A stretch of 11,500 nt of DNA from Symbiodinium natans (GCA_905221605.1 CAJNDS010001668.1:718276-729775), one strand, 5' to 3'. Positions 6,401 to 11,117 are shown, counted from the first letter of the stretch. The notes: a model not told the origin generated them from the letters alone. Program-made: numbers and translations.

Positions 6401-8547
6401 GAAGAGGGAAGAGGGAAGAGGGTTCCTTTTTTGCATGAACATCCACTGTACACGTTACACCTGTGATCCCTAAAGTATCACAATGGAAGGTCAAGCCTTC
6501 AGGTAGGCCACTAAACCCTCTTAAACCCCAAGTCGATGCTCTACACCCTCTAAACCCTCAACCCCTTCACCCGAAGCCCTACACTTGGCTTGGGCACCCA
6601 TGAGCCAGGTGTTTCCACCAAAAAATTGACTTCGCGAACCTTCCACGGCAGTGCGGAGACCGGAAAAAAGGCCGAAAGGCACCTTGAGGTGCGTAACTAA
6701 CAGGTGAATCTGGAGTTTAGGAAAGAACCTTAATATAGACCCCAAATAGTGTCTTCCCTTATAATAAGGATCCCGACAAGGTACCCCTACTATCGTAAAC
6801 CCCCCATATGTCATAAAGTTTGTAGCTACATGTCGTGGTATTTCCTGCAGTGCGCAGGAAACCACTCCAGACTGAATATGCATTCTCATTCAATAGGCCC
6901 TGGGACTCTAAACCCTAAGCTCTAATGGTCTAAACCCTCAACCCTCAGCACAAGTGTAAGCCCCGAGTCCAAGTAAACAAGCCTTGGACCCTACATCCTC
7001 CAACCCTATAATGTTGGGCATGCTTTAGTGGGGGCCCCCTGTTGAAAGTCAAGCTTTGTCGGGCTATTCAGGACCCTGTGACTGCTGGGGGGTCTTCAAG
7101 TCAACCTAACAGTCCTGAATCAGGATATTCATAGGGGTTGCTTTTAGCCCTATTAAGGACTGCTAGTATAAGGGGGAGCATACCAAGACATACCACAAGA
7201 AGTTGTTGGAATAGCAGCAAGTCTTTCCCAAGGACTGAACCCTTACCCCCGAAACCCGAATCCCCTAAACCCTTTAGGCCTAAACCCCAGGCCCCTCGAG
7301 ATCAAAAGTGTCTATAGACCCTATAATCCTAAACCCTAAACCCTCAACCCTAAACCCTAAAGACCGAAACTCTGCTCCTTCGCAGCTTTGGCTCTTGACT
7401 CTTGACTTGTCCTGGATCCATCCACGGACACTAGAGCCGCTTCGGCGTGTCTACTGGGGCTTTGGGTACCAGGGTTTAGGGTTTAGGGTTTAGGGTTTAG
7501 GGATTTGGGGGGGGGGGGGGGCTGTAGACTTGAAAGCAACCAGTCTCAAACCCTTGTGCAATGCTCCTGTGTGGCCCCTTGGAACCCTTGTAAACTGGGT
7601 CGGCCCTTTGGATCTTTTTTCTTACTCGTTTGTTGTACTTCGTGGGCTTTAGGTCAGAAAAGGTGGTTAGGGTGTAGGATTGAGGGCAAGCCCTAAAGCC
7701 TCAAAAGTTCAGTGCTTCACTCCGCTGCAGGTTCCTGACTGACGACCCTAAACCTTAAACTCTAAACCCGAAACCCTGAAACCCTAAACCCTAAACCCTA
7801 AACCCTAACCCTAAACCCAGGTTCCTGACGATGGGGGCGCAATGTGTGAAGCCCCAGCACGAATCCGTGGAGTTTTACAAGACCCCATCTGTGGCTCTGC
7901 CCTTCGGCTGCACCTTGCTTCTTGGGAGGTTAGGGTTTAGGGTTTAGGGTTTAGGGTTTAGGGTTTAGTGTTTAGGGTTTAGGGTTTAGGGTTTAGGGTT
8001 TAGGGTTTCGTGTAGCTGTAGGTGGGGCTAGACCCTTTTGGGGCTTCTAATATCGTGCCTTCCCCGCCCCCCCCCCCCGGCAGTTCCAAGAAATATTCTT
8101 CCGAAGCAGGTTGGCAGAAGCGATTCGGATTGCGACAGGCTTCGTCTCGCGAACGACGTCCGCAAAGGATTTCGCCCTAAAGCCTCAATCCTAAACCCTC
8201 AACCGTAAACCCTAAACCCCAAACTCCCCAAGACCTCAACTTTCAGCCCAGACATGCTGTGGCTGTTGGGATACAGGGCTTGGCTCCTTCCCACCCAAAC
8301 TTCGGCTACGATTATTGTTCGTGGAAGAGGGTCTACAGAGCTTGGGGCTTGGGATAAGTTTAGGGTTTAGGGTTTAGGGTTTAGGGTTTAGGGTTTAGGG
8401 TTTAGGGTTTAGGGTTTAGGGGGCAAGTTGAGGGCTCAGAGCTCGCTGTGGCTGAGGTTCCCTGTTGAACTCGATGAGGAGGAGGAGGAAGAGCAGGAGA
8501 CGAGCACAGGCACTTCTGCTCATGTGCGTCTGCTGTTACAATCCTAA
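426..8547 (+). CDS. Multi-exon gene, unrecognised coiled-coil protein, 5' partial
   Basis: Seen: short coding-like segments, each with a pyrimidine-rich AG on its left and a GT on its right, chain in consistent phase across ten introns from 426 to 7928 and again across the last one. Concatenated, they give roughly 270 residues before the uncertain exon near 8084, plus about 63 residues in the last two exons, ending at TAA 8545-8547. In order the product has a coiled coil (exon 1030-1108), a mixed linker, a second charged helical stretch (4346-6050), a CVSCGE CxxC motif (6248-6305), a Lys/Arg/Ser-rich part (6609-6688), a Trp/Leu-rich part (7386-7465), a compact segment (7821-7928) and an acidic tail. 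No family was recognised. Odd: all introns carry telomeric repeats. The first exons lie outside the window, which itself opens with a donor-like GTGAGAAG. Individual boundaries may move by a few bases and some small exons may be missed. Confidence 0.6.
473..505. repeat. Head-to-head telomeric block, intron A-B
   Basis: One TTAGGGTTTA unit meets CCCTAAA units at a TTTAACCC junction, so the two telomeric strands face each other and form a short palindrome. It lies inside the 96-bp intron 454-549. Confidence 0.85.
550..625 (+). CDS. Exon B, includes ALRLYETKEIPKVW
   Basis: The acceptor is ctctgtgaccag and the donor is GGGG before GTGGGTTTAGGG, so the telomeric block starts five bases into the intron. 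With exon A the frame reads D-VNASALRLYETKEIPKVWT and then EGASWG, a natural-looking mixed helical sequence. A second frame is also open (MQVPSVYTKRKRFRRCG) but does not connect in phase to exon C. The exon ends with two bases (GG), and C at 1030 completes a Gly codon. Confidence 0.6.
631..660 (+). repeat. TTTAGGG block, intron B-C
   Basis: Four near-perfect TTTAGGG units start five bases after the exon B donor. The edges carry GGGGGTG on both sides (622-628 and 664-670), a weak candidate duplication because the context is G-rich. Confidence 0.9.
880..976. repeat. Inverted telomeric arms around 922-936
   Basis: TTTGGGG/TTTAGGG units (about 880-921) face CCCTAAA units (about 936-976) across ctaaattcactc. 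The arms could fold into a hairpin. Located in intron B-C, upstream of exon C. Confidence 0.8.
1030..1108 (+). CDS. Exon C, coiled coil
   Basis: Reads (G)LRSAESHIKVVQ, then AKLLRLQAELQRLK. Leu/Val/Ile repeat every three to four positions with Lys, Arg, Gln and Glu between, which is a coiled-coil pattern. About 22 of 26 third codon positions are G or C, the clearest coding signal in the window. The acceptor is tttcttcccctgactgggag; a second AG at 1038-1039 keeps the same phase. The donor is CTCAAG before GTGCTC. The frame is open back to an ATG at 995, so an alternative start there (MPKPPFLPLTG...) cannot be excluded. Exons A and B upstream make an internal exon more likely. Confidence 0.75.
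1129..1246. repeat. CCCTAAA block with alternating orientation, intron C-D
   Basis: CCCTAAA units are interrupted twice by GGGTTTAAACCC, producing a roughly 23-bp unit repeated in tandem (about 1175-1225) that contains both head-to-head and tail-to-tail junctions. Confidence 0.85.
1271..1377 (+). CDS. Exon D, includes GDLLQAALSG
   Basis: Phase 0 from exon C continues the coil as GDLLQAALSG, followed by a Gly/Ala/Val linker (QGARGVSACVLGPVPEGKAG) and SKQEL. The acceptor TTAG is itself telomere-like (gcttagggcttag). The donor is TTAG before GTTATAGGG. Another frame is open (ALVYLARFLRARPG) but would not join exon C in phase. An alternative end after CAG 1369 would splice directly to 4346 (KQ-ELKELTEKK), but needs a GA donor. 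Confidence 0.65.
1387..1461 (+). repeat. TTTAGGG block, intron D-E
   Basis: About ten units, one reading TTCAGGG. It begins ten bases after the exon D donor. Confidence 0.9.
2106..2165. repeat. Dispersed repeat copy 1
   Basis: gaccctttaaaccaaaaggc, gcaccctctt and tattcctaggct...gtctagt correspond to the segment at 9008-9070. Function and ends are unknown. Confidence 0.6.
2807..2938. mobile_element. 132-bp MITE-like element with 5-bp target duplication
   Basis: Terminal inverted repeats TACTTGGAGGTTCATGGT are identical for 18 bp and match at 30 of the first 33 positions. The element is flanked on both sides by GAACT (2802-2806 and 2939-2943), as expected for a target-site duplication. It encodes nothing, so it would be non-autonomous. 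It sits 57 bases upstream of exon E. Confidence 0.85.
2995..3067 (+). CDS. Exon E, includes SLAIVLFLRPGTK
   Basis: The acceptor is a good one: a C-rich tract from about 2966 ends catcctcag. The donor is ACCAAA before GTACTG. Entering with the two-base phase of exon D, it reads R-SEASFLPPRRTSLAIVL, then FLRPGTK, and leaves in phase 0, matching the next exon. A second frame is open (FLLASPEDFLSNCALPSARH) but does not match exon D's outgoing phase. It lies 57 bases after a complete foldback element (2807-2938). Confidence 0.5.
3455..3715 (-). repeat. Largest CCCTAAA array of the gene
   Basis: About 18 near-perfect CCCTAAA units are followed by a composite unit present twice: 3579-3640 and 3641-3709. 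Each copy holds CCCCAAA, several CCCTAAA, then the non-telomeric CCCTTGACCCTTAACC and AAACTTTAAA. The second copy is seven bases longer, exactly one heptamer. Confidence 0.95.
3876..3942 (+). repeat. TTTAGGG block with variants, intron E-F
   Basis: Units TTTAGGG, TTCAGGG, TCTAGGG and TTTAGTG are mixed, indicating an older, decayed block. Confidence 0.8.
4013..4312. mobile_element. Family A foldback copy 1, split by telomeric block
   Basis: The left arm (4013-4044, ggatggtcttataccaacag) and right arm (4273-4312, gctagtataaaggggagcat) are inverted and alignable with the compact family A copies. Between them lie a CCCTAAA array (4043-4145) and about 125 bp of unrelated sequence. Inferred: a short hairpin element that later gained telomeric DNA. 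Its right end abuts the pyrimidine tract of exon F. Confidence 0.65.
4043..4145 (-). repeat. CCCTAAA array inside foldback copy 1
   Basis: About 14 uninterrupted perfect CCCTAAA units; little decay suggests a young block. Confidence 0.95.
4346..4372 (+). CDS. Exon F, 27-bp micro-exon ELKELTEKK
   Basis: The acceptor is accctctctcttgctcag and the donor AAGAAG before GTGTCACC. Nine codons read ELKELTEKK, a heptad-like charged helix, phase 0 in and out. The acceptor tract starts about 16 bases after the right end of a family A foldback element (4312). The small size makes it easy for gene callers to miss. Confidence 0.6.
4562..4640 (-). repeat. CCCTAAA block, intron F-G
   Basis: About eleven units with one AAACCCA variant, following ggagtagtagg and ending at aaataggtaccc. 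Confidence 0.9.
4702..4971. mobile_element. Family A foldback copy 2, split by telomeric block
   Basis: The left arm 4702-4776 (ggatgctccccctcatacta then gcagtcctgatagggat) and right arm 4906-4971 are inverted complements over most of their length, including a shared CTTCTCCAA motif near the inner ends. A TTTAGGG block (4777-4825) lies between, flanked by 13-bp direct repeats. Confidence 0.75.
4777..4825 (+). repeat. TTTAGGG block with 13-bp flanking duplication
   Basis: About six units. CTTACTTCTCCAA occurs perfectly at 4764-4776 and 4826-4838, directly abutting both edges of the block. This is the signature of insertion at a staggered break. Confidence 0.9.
5022..5090 (+). repeat. Degenerate TTTAGGG block, intron F-G
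   Basis: TTTGGGG, TTTAGGG, TTGAGGG and TTCAGGG variants are mixed. Confidence 0.75.
5257..5350. mobile_element. Family A foldback copy 3, compact hairpin
   Basis: About 94 bp. The left arm tttccctcattatactaaca then gtccttaatcggg pairs with the right arm ccatgttcaggactgtcagt then ataagggaacatc. It has no telomeric insert, so it shows the probable original form of copies 1 and 2. Confidence 0.75.
5768..5862. mobile_element. Family B foldback copy 1
   Basis: Begins TTGCTTCAGAACCCCAAAAG and ends CTTTTCCGGGGTTCTTAAG, imperfect inverted ends. The interior has aagaaaaacatgataatccc. A second copy follows directly. Confidence 0.7.
5870..5953. mobile_element. Family B foldback copy 2, supplies exon G acceptor
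   Basis: Begins TTGCTTAAGAACCC and ends TTCCGGGGTTCTTTAAGCAA. It is highly similar to copy 1 and in the same orientation, making a tandem pair. The inferred acceptor of exon G (TTTAAG, 5951) is inside its right inverted repeat. Confidence 0.7.
5952..6050 (+). CDS. Exon G, includes AKFEELCARLDKAASK
   Basis: Reads QLVEAPEAWTSSDT, then AKFEELCARLDKAASK and GLR, continuing the helical character of exon F in phase 0. The acceptor is the end of a family B foldback element (ggttctttaag), so the first codons (CAA TTA) may derive from that element. The only downstream GT is the first telomeric unit, giving a donor AGG before GTTTAGGG. If a non-GT donor is used the exon would end nearer 6038-6041. Confidence 0.7.
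6051..6137 (+). repeat. TTTAGGG block at intron G-H start
   Basis: About twelve units with one TTTAGGA and one 6-mer GTTAGG variant. Its first unit forms the inferred 5' splice site. Confidence 0.9.
6248..6305 (+). CDS. Exon H, CxxC segment KQEFKACVSCGEARRPG
   Basis: The acceptor is acgacgcccccag. Reading KQEFKACVSCGEARRPGSS in phase 0 from exon G gives a CVSC pair that could be half of a metal-binding site, though the partner pair is not visible. The donor is TCGG before GTTTAGGAC, again a telomere-like unit. It leaves one base (G), which the next exon needs. All three frames are open over this short stretch; this one is chosen by phase on both sides. Confidence 0.55.
6353..6422 (+). repeat. 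TTTAGGG block running into GGGAAGA heptamers
   Basis: Three to four GGGTTTA units (6357-6377) pass into six GGGAAGA units (6378-6419). The GGG triplets stay exactly seven bases apart across the change. In intron H-I. Confidence 0.9.
6609..6688 (+). CDS. Exon I, basic segment ending KKAERHLE
   Basis: The acceptor is cccatgagccag and the donor a good one, CTTGAG before GTGCGTAAC. With the single base from exon H it reads G-VSTKKLTSRTFHGSAETG, then KKAERHLE. It is the only one of the three frames without a stop before the donor. Lys, Arg, Ser and Thr dominate, suggesting a flexible basic linker. It leaves in phase 0. Confidence 0.6.
7086..7183. mobile_element. Family A foldback copy 4, compact hairpin
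   Basis: The right arm ggactgctagtataaggggg then agcatacc pairs with the left arm ggggtcttcaagtcaaccta then acagtcctgaat. About 98 bp with no telomeric insert. The right arm is nearly identical to that of copy 1 (4288-4312). Confidence 0.7.
7325..7363 (-). repeat. CCCTAAA block, intron I-K
   Basis: Five units with one CTCAACC variant, directly upstream of the exon K acceptor region. Confidence 0.85.
7386..7465 (+). CDS. Exon K, includes DLSWIHPRTLEPLRRVYWGF
   Basis: The acceptor is excellent, actctgctccttcgcag; the donor is TTTGG before GTACCAGGG, with telomeric units beginning at once. It is open only in phase 0, reading LWLLTL, then DLSWIHPRTLEPLRRVYWGF plus two bases. The other two frames stop early. 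The aromatic and Leu content suggests a folded or membrane-adjacent segment, but it is too short and charged to call a transmembrane helix. Confidence 0.7.
7466..7820 (+). other. Intron K-L with two telomeric blocks
   Basis: Contains TTTAGGG (7471-7503), a 15-base G tract (7507-7521), about 200 bp of unassigned sequence, a first copy of the acceptor CTGCAGGTTCCTGAC (7725-7739), a CCCTAAA block (about 7746-7817) and the second, used acceptor copy. Confidence 0.6.
7740..7817 (-). repeat. CCCTAAA block with 12-bp flanking duplication
   Basis: CAGGTTCCTGAC stands at 7728-7739 and 7818-7829, immediately flanking a CCCTAAA block preceded by tgacga. The duplicated motif contains AG followed by GT. 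Confidence 0.9.
7821..7928 (+). CDS. Exon L, includes QHESVEFYKTPSVALPFG
   Basis: With GG from exon K the first G completes a Gly codon; the frame then reads FLTMGAQCVKP, QHESVEFYKTPSVALPFG, CTLLLG and two bases. Third positions are GC-rich. The acceptor CAG at 7818-7820 is the right copy of a 12-bp duplication; using the left copy (7728-7730) runs into a TAA within the telomeric block. The donor is GGGAG before GTTAGGGTTT, so the intron starts with telomeric repeats. Confidence 0.7.
7929..8008 (+). repeat. TTTAGGG block at intron L-M start
   Basis: About eleven units with one TTTAGTG. It begins at the exon L donor itself. Confidence 0.9.
8084..8150 (+). CDS. Probable exon M, frame unresolved
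   Basis: A C tract (8067-8078) and ggcag make an acceptor. Continuing exon L's phase reads S-SKKYSSEAGWQKRFGLRQ and onward to TAA at about 8181. A second frame (FQEIFFRSRLAEAIRIATGF) has better third-position GC and looks more protein-like, but needs exon L to end in phase 0. No GT donor gives a phase that fits exon N from either route, so a micro-exon, another donor class or a sequence error is needed. The right end is approximate. Confidence 0.4.
8165..8222 (-). repeat. Degenerate CCCTAAA block between exons M and N
   Basis: Units vary (CCCTAAAG, TCCTAAA, CCGTAAA, CCCCAAA). It supplies the stop in the exon M frame. Confidence 0.75.
8247..8330 (+). CDS. Exon N, 28 codons, includes SHPNFGYDYCSWKR
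   Basis: The acceptor is gacctcaactttcag and the donor AAGAGG before GTCTAC. The phase 0 reading ends SHPNFGYDYCSWKR and joins exon O in phase 0. The stretch is open in all three frames to about 8356, so the frame rests on the downstream junction. A rival frame (GSFPPKLRLRLLFVEEGLQ) would join at CAG 8338 without a GT donor, aided by a CAGAGCT duplication at 8336 and 8437. Confidence 0.5.
8357..8421 (+). repeat. TTTAGGG block, intron N-O
   Basis: Nine perfect units. AAGTTTAGGG at 8356 and AAGTTGAGGG at 8425 at the two edges may be a decayed duplication. Confidence 0.95.
8440..8547 (+). CDS. Terminal exon O, acidic C-terminus, TAA stop
   Basis: The acceptor is gagggctcag. Phase 0 is the only open frame: SSLWLRFPVELDEEEEEEQE, then TSTGTSAHVRLLLQS and TAA at 8545-8547. 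The other frames stop within about 35 bases. The DEEEEEEQE run is an acidic tail, common in nuclear or protein-binding proteins but not diagnostic. A TA microsatellite starts three to ten bases past the stop, so the 3' UTR is either very short or made of this repeat. Confidence 0.6.
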   Translation, partial: SSLWLRFPVELDEEEEEEQETSTGTSAHVRLLLQS

Positions 8548-8548
8548 A

Positions 8549-8689
8549 GCACATGTATATATATATATATATGTATAATATATATATATATATATGTACA
8601 CATATTCATATGTATATGTGTACGTATATGTATATGTTTATGTATATGTATATGTATACGTATACGTATATGTATATGCATATGCATAC

Positions 8690-8720
<31 letters not shown>

Positions 8721-8728
8721 AAGTTGTG

Positions 8729-8768
<40 letters not shown>

Positions 8769-8966
8769 CATATGTATATAATGTATATAATGTCTATTAT
8801 GTATATTATGTATATAATGTATATAATGTATATAATGTATATAATGTATAAAATGTATATAATGTATATAATGTATATCATGTATATAATGTATATAATG
8901 CATATAATGTATATCATGTATATCATGTATATAATGTATATAATGTATATAATGTATATATATATA
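8549..8966. repeat. TA / TATATG / TATATAATG microsatellite
   Basis: About 420 bp that changes unit along its length: (TA)n at 8555-8596, then (TATATG)n to about 8775, then TATATAATG 9-mers to about 8955 and a final (TA)n. The open frames here read Met/Tyr/Ile repeats and are artefacts. It starts right after the stop codon of the main gene. Confidence 0.95.
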
Positions 8967-9103
8967 CCAGGAAACTAAGAGGCCCTTATTCCCCTTTGTT
9001 AGGATTTAGGTCCCTTTACAAGCCCAAAAAGGGCACCCCCTTTTATTCCTAGGCTACTCTTGCGTCTAGTATTTCAGTATGTGTATATAAATAAATAAAT
9101 ATA
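8967..9103. repeat. Dispersed repeat copy 2 and AT-rich flank
   Basis: 9008-9070 (cctttacaagcccaaaaagg, then gcaccccctttt and ttattcctaggct...gtctagt) matches 2106-2165 in order and orientation. It is followed by (AAAT)n and TA dinucleotides. Confidence 0.6.
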
Positions 9104-9360
9104 TATAGAGAGAGAGGGAGGGAAAGAGAGAGAGAGGGACGCGAGGAGGAGAAGAATAAGAAGAAGAAGAAGAAGAAGCAGAAGAAGAAGAAGAAGAAGA
9201 AGAAGAAGAAGAAGAGGAGAGAGAGAGAGAGAGAGAGCAAGGCAGAGAGAGAAAGAGAGAGAGAGAGGAATAACGCACGCCTTCGCGCGGCCCTCCTCAA
9301 TAAAGGGGGTTAGGTGCGCATAAATAAAGAAAGAAAGAACAAAAGAAAGAAAGAGAGAGG
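9104..9360 (+). repeat. Polypurine GA / GAA microsatellite
   Basis: Runs of AG dinucleotides and AAG trinucleotides (9104-9268) give a nearly uninterrupted purine strand. After a short mixed segment there is a second purine run of GAAA units (9328-9359). The minus-strand open frames are Ser/Leu/Phe repeat artefacts. Confidence 0.95.
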
Positions 9361-9411
9361 AATCTGGACCTCAGGGTTTGCCCGACTTCTCATGCCTGGC
9401 TTCCCGTAGAT

Positions 9412-9898
9412 CCCTAAGCCTAAGCCCCTCAAAACCACCAAGCCCCCAAAAACCCTTAACCCCTGTTACCCTAATCCCCTAAACCCCCTAAGTCCCAAAG
9501 CCCTGAACCCTAAACCCTTAAACCATCAAAACCCCGAAGCCCCTAAACCGCTGAATCCCTGAACCCTAAACCATCAACCCTACAAGTCCAACCCCTCACT
9601 TGAACCACCTCGACGCCGCCCAAACCTCGGGCAAGCCCAAATCCTGAAGCCTTAGATCCCACAGATCCCAGTAAGCCTAAAAGCCAACTGAACCTAAACC
9701 CTAAACCCGAAACCCGAAACCCGAAACCCCCAAAATCCTTAGCCCTAAACCCTAAACCCTAAACCCTAAACCCTAAACCCTAAACCCTAAACCCTAAACC
9801 CTAAACCCTAAACCCTAAACCCTAAACCCTAAACCCCAAACCCTAAACCCTAAACCCTAAACCCTAAACCCCCAAAATCCTAAACCCTACACCCTGCG
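9412..9898 (-). repeat. Long CCCTAAA region, decayed edge and perfect core
   Basis: 9412-9740 is strongly degenerate (CCCAAAA, CCCTTAA, CCCGAAA units), while 9742-9870 is nearly perfect CCCTAAA, about 18 units. No coding segment is supported in this stretch. Confidence 0.9.
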
Positions 9899-9908
9899 AA
9901 CCTTGCAG

Positions 9909-10000
9909 GCCCCCTGTGGAGGCGCCCCCCAAACCCACGAGCAGTGCCCAAAAGCCTGAAAGCTTTTTTGATCCCCTGGCTGCCCCCTCCCCCCCCCCCC
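9909..10000 (+). CDS. Possible exon, Pro-rich, includes EAPPKPTSSAQKPESFFDPL
   Basis: Preceded by cgaaccttgcag. One frame reads PPV, then EAPPKPTSSAQKPESFFDPL, then AAPSPPP with strongly GC-rich third positions, and stops just past the 12-base C tract (9989-10000). A one-base length change in that tract would open KKLVQKAQG beyond it. A second frame (LWRRPPNPRAVPKSLKAF) is open through the tract. No donor is clear, so the right end is arbitrary. Confidence 0.3.
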
Positions 10001-10159
10001 TTTCCCCAACAAGAAGTTAGTTCAAAAGGCTCAGGGTTAACACCGCACCTCGAGTAGGGAAGGTACAAACCCTCACCCCCCGGACCTTTGGACTCGCAAA
10101 CCCGCGAACCTTCAACCCTGGGACAATGACAAATGGCAACCGCACTAAACCTCACGACT

Positions 10160-10213
10160 CCATGGGTTATAGGGTTTAGGGTTTTGGGCTCACGGTTTAG
10201 GGATTAGGGTTAG
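10160..10213 (+). repeat. Short TTTAGGG-like block
   Basis: About five variable units (TTATAGGG, TTTAGGG, TTTTGGG, GATTAGGG). Confidence 0.75.
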
Positions 10214-10273
10214 TTTTTGCTGGGAAATTACCTAAATGGCGCGCGCTCGACGCCTAAAAACCCATGCTGCCAG

Positions 10274-10384
10274 CATGTGTGCGTTGTGTCTCTGCGCGTT
10301 GGTGTGCCCACTGCCGTCCTGCCGCCACTGAAAATACAAGTTCCGCACACCATGACCCTTGCATGGCGAAAAGAGGGGTTTGGC
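10274..10384 (+). CDS. Possible exon, includes VSLRVGVPTAVLPPLKIQ
   Basis: The acceptor is ccatgctgccag and the donor TTTGGC before GTACCC. Thirty-seven codons read HVC, VVSLRVGVPTAVLPPLKIQ, VPHTMTLAWRKEGFG with G/C-rich third positions, phase 0 in and out. The frame is open back to 10214. Unrecognised. A 31-codon ATG frame at 10236 overlaps it in another frame and is judged spurious. Confidence 0.4.
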
Positions 10385-10386
10385 GT

Positions 10387-10497
10387 ACCCTAAAACTTAA
10401 ACCCTAAACCCCAAACCCCAAACCCCAAACCCCAAACCCCAAACCCCAAACCCTAAACCCTAAACCCCAAACCCCAAACCCTAAACCCTAAACCCTT
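10387..10497 (-). repeat. CCCCAAA / CCCTAAA mixed block
   Basis: Roughly eight CCCCAAA units, most of them consecutive, are mixed with CCCTAAA units. The C variant has spread as a sub-array rather than as scattered mutations. Confidence 0.9.
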
Positions 10498-10587
10498 GCC
10501 GGTGGCTTGGGGTTGCCGAGTTCAGGATGCCACTAAATCAAGAGATGCGAGGCTCGCACCCCTAAGGTCGTACCCCTCAAGGTTCCC

Positions 10588-10640
10588 CTTAGGGCTTAGG
10601 GTTGAGGGTTTAGGGTTTCGGGTTTAGGGTTTAGGGTTAC
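10588..10640 (+). repeat. Short TTTAGGG block with variants
   Basis: Units CTTAGGG, TTGAGGG, TTTAGGG and TTTCGGG. Confidence 0.8.
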
Positions 10641-10781
10641 TTCTAATCTGGCCCTTATCTTCCCTTTGGGATCCTTACAAAGGGACCCCAAAACCCAAGG
10701 GTACAACCTTAAGGGTCCAAGGTAGAACCCCTCGACCTTAAGGCCTCAGTTGCTTCCAAACTCCGATCTTTCCCTGCGCAG

Positions 10782-10831
10782 GTGTGGGGTGTGCCAATAT
10801 ATCCGAGGTATCTTGGACCCTGTATTATAGG
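10782..10831 (+). CDS. Possible exon, VWGVPIYPRYLGPCIIG
   Basis: The acceptor is among the best in the window: ccgatctttccctgcgcag. In phase 0, as the candidate exon at 10274-10384 would require, it reads VWGVPIYPRYLGPCII. Possible ends are 10807 (CCGAG before GTATCT) or 10831, where telomeric units begin. Another frame reads CGVCQYIRGILDPVL then stop. Confidence 0.35.
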
Positions 10832-10881
10832 GTTTAGGGTTTAGGCTTTAGGCTTTAGGGTTTAGGGTTTAGGGTTTAGGG
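10827..10881 (+). repeat. TTTAGGG block after candidate exon
   Basis: About seven units, two reading TTTAGGC. Confidence 0.85.
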
Positions 10882-11117
10882 CTGGTTGGCGAGGGGTTCA
10901 CAGCTTGGGGTCGGGGGTCTCTATGGTCCGAGCATATAGGTCCGCACTAAGGGTTTGGGGGTTCAAAGGAGAAGGAGGGACCCCCATAAGGGACCCTGAG
11001 TTTTATACCCCTATATAACCCCAAAACATACCTGATGTAGCCCCTTTATACCGAAGTAGCCCCTAAATGACCCCTAAAGAACCCTAAGGTCCCTTATAAG
11101 GGTACCCCTTGAACTAG
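10882..11117. other. Unassigned stretch with inverted arms
   Basis: No coding segment is supported. 10976-10999 (gagggacccccataaggg) and 11090-11112 (tcccttataagggtaccccttg) are inverted and similar, suggesting a decayed foldback element next to family B copy 3. GTAGCCCCT is repeated at about 11038 and 11056. Confidence 0.4.

Larger units (their letters stand above)
6689..7385 (+). other. Intron I-K
   Basis: About 700 bp. It contains a near-palindrome CCTTATAATAAGG (6764-6776), degenerate CCCTAAA sequence (6908-7010), family A copy 4 (7086-7183), a CCCTAAA block (7325-7363) and the exon K pyrimidine tract. A possible extra exon at 6851-6895 (CAGNHSRLNMHSHS) has a good acceptor, atttcctgcag, but no GT donor, so it was left out of the chain. 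Confidence 0.45.

Noticed and set aside
6521-6889. 122-codon minus-strand frame
   Set aside because: Its C-terminal part crosses degenerate telomeric sequence, there is no recognisable motif, and the + strand there contains a better-supported exon (6609-6688).
7505-7696. 63-codon + strand frame starting in a G tract
   Set aside because: Starts within the poly-G run of intron K-L and has no matching splice phase.
8544-8978. Several long frames on both strands (Met/Tyr/Ile repeats)
   Set aside because: Pure translation of a TA-rich microsatellite.
9049-9300. Minus-strand Ser/Leu/Phe-rich frames
   Set aside because: Translation of a GA/GAA polypurine tract.
9880-10155. 91-codon minus-strand frame with a Gly run
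   Set aside because: The glycine run is the complement of a C tract and its end is in the CCCTAAA array; a + strand reading has better third-position GC.
10236-10331. 31-codon ATG frame with a Cys/Leu-rich stretch, signal-peptide-like
   Set aside because: Very short; an overlapping frame (10274-10384) has both splice sites and better codon composition.
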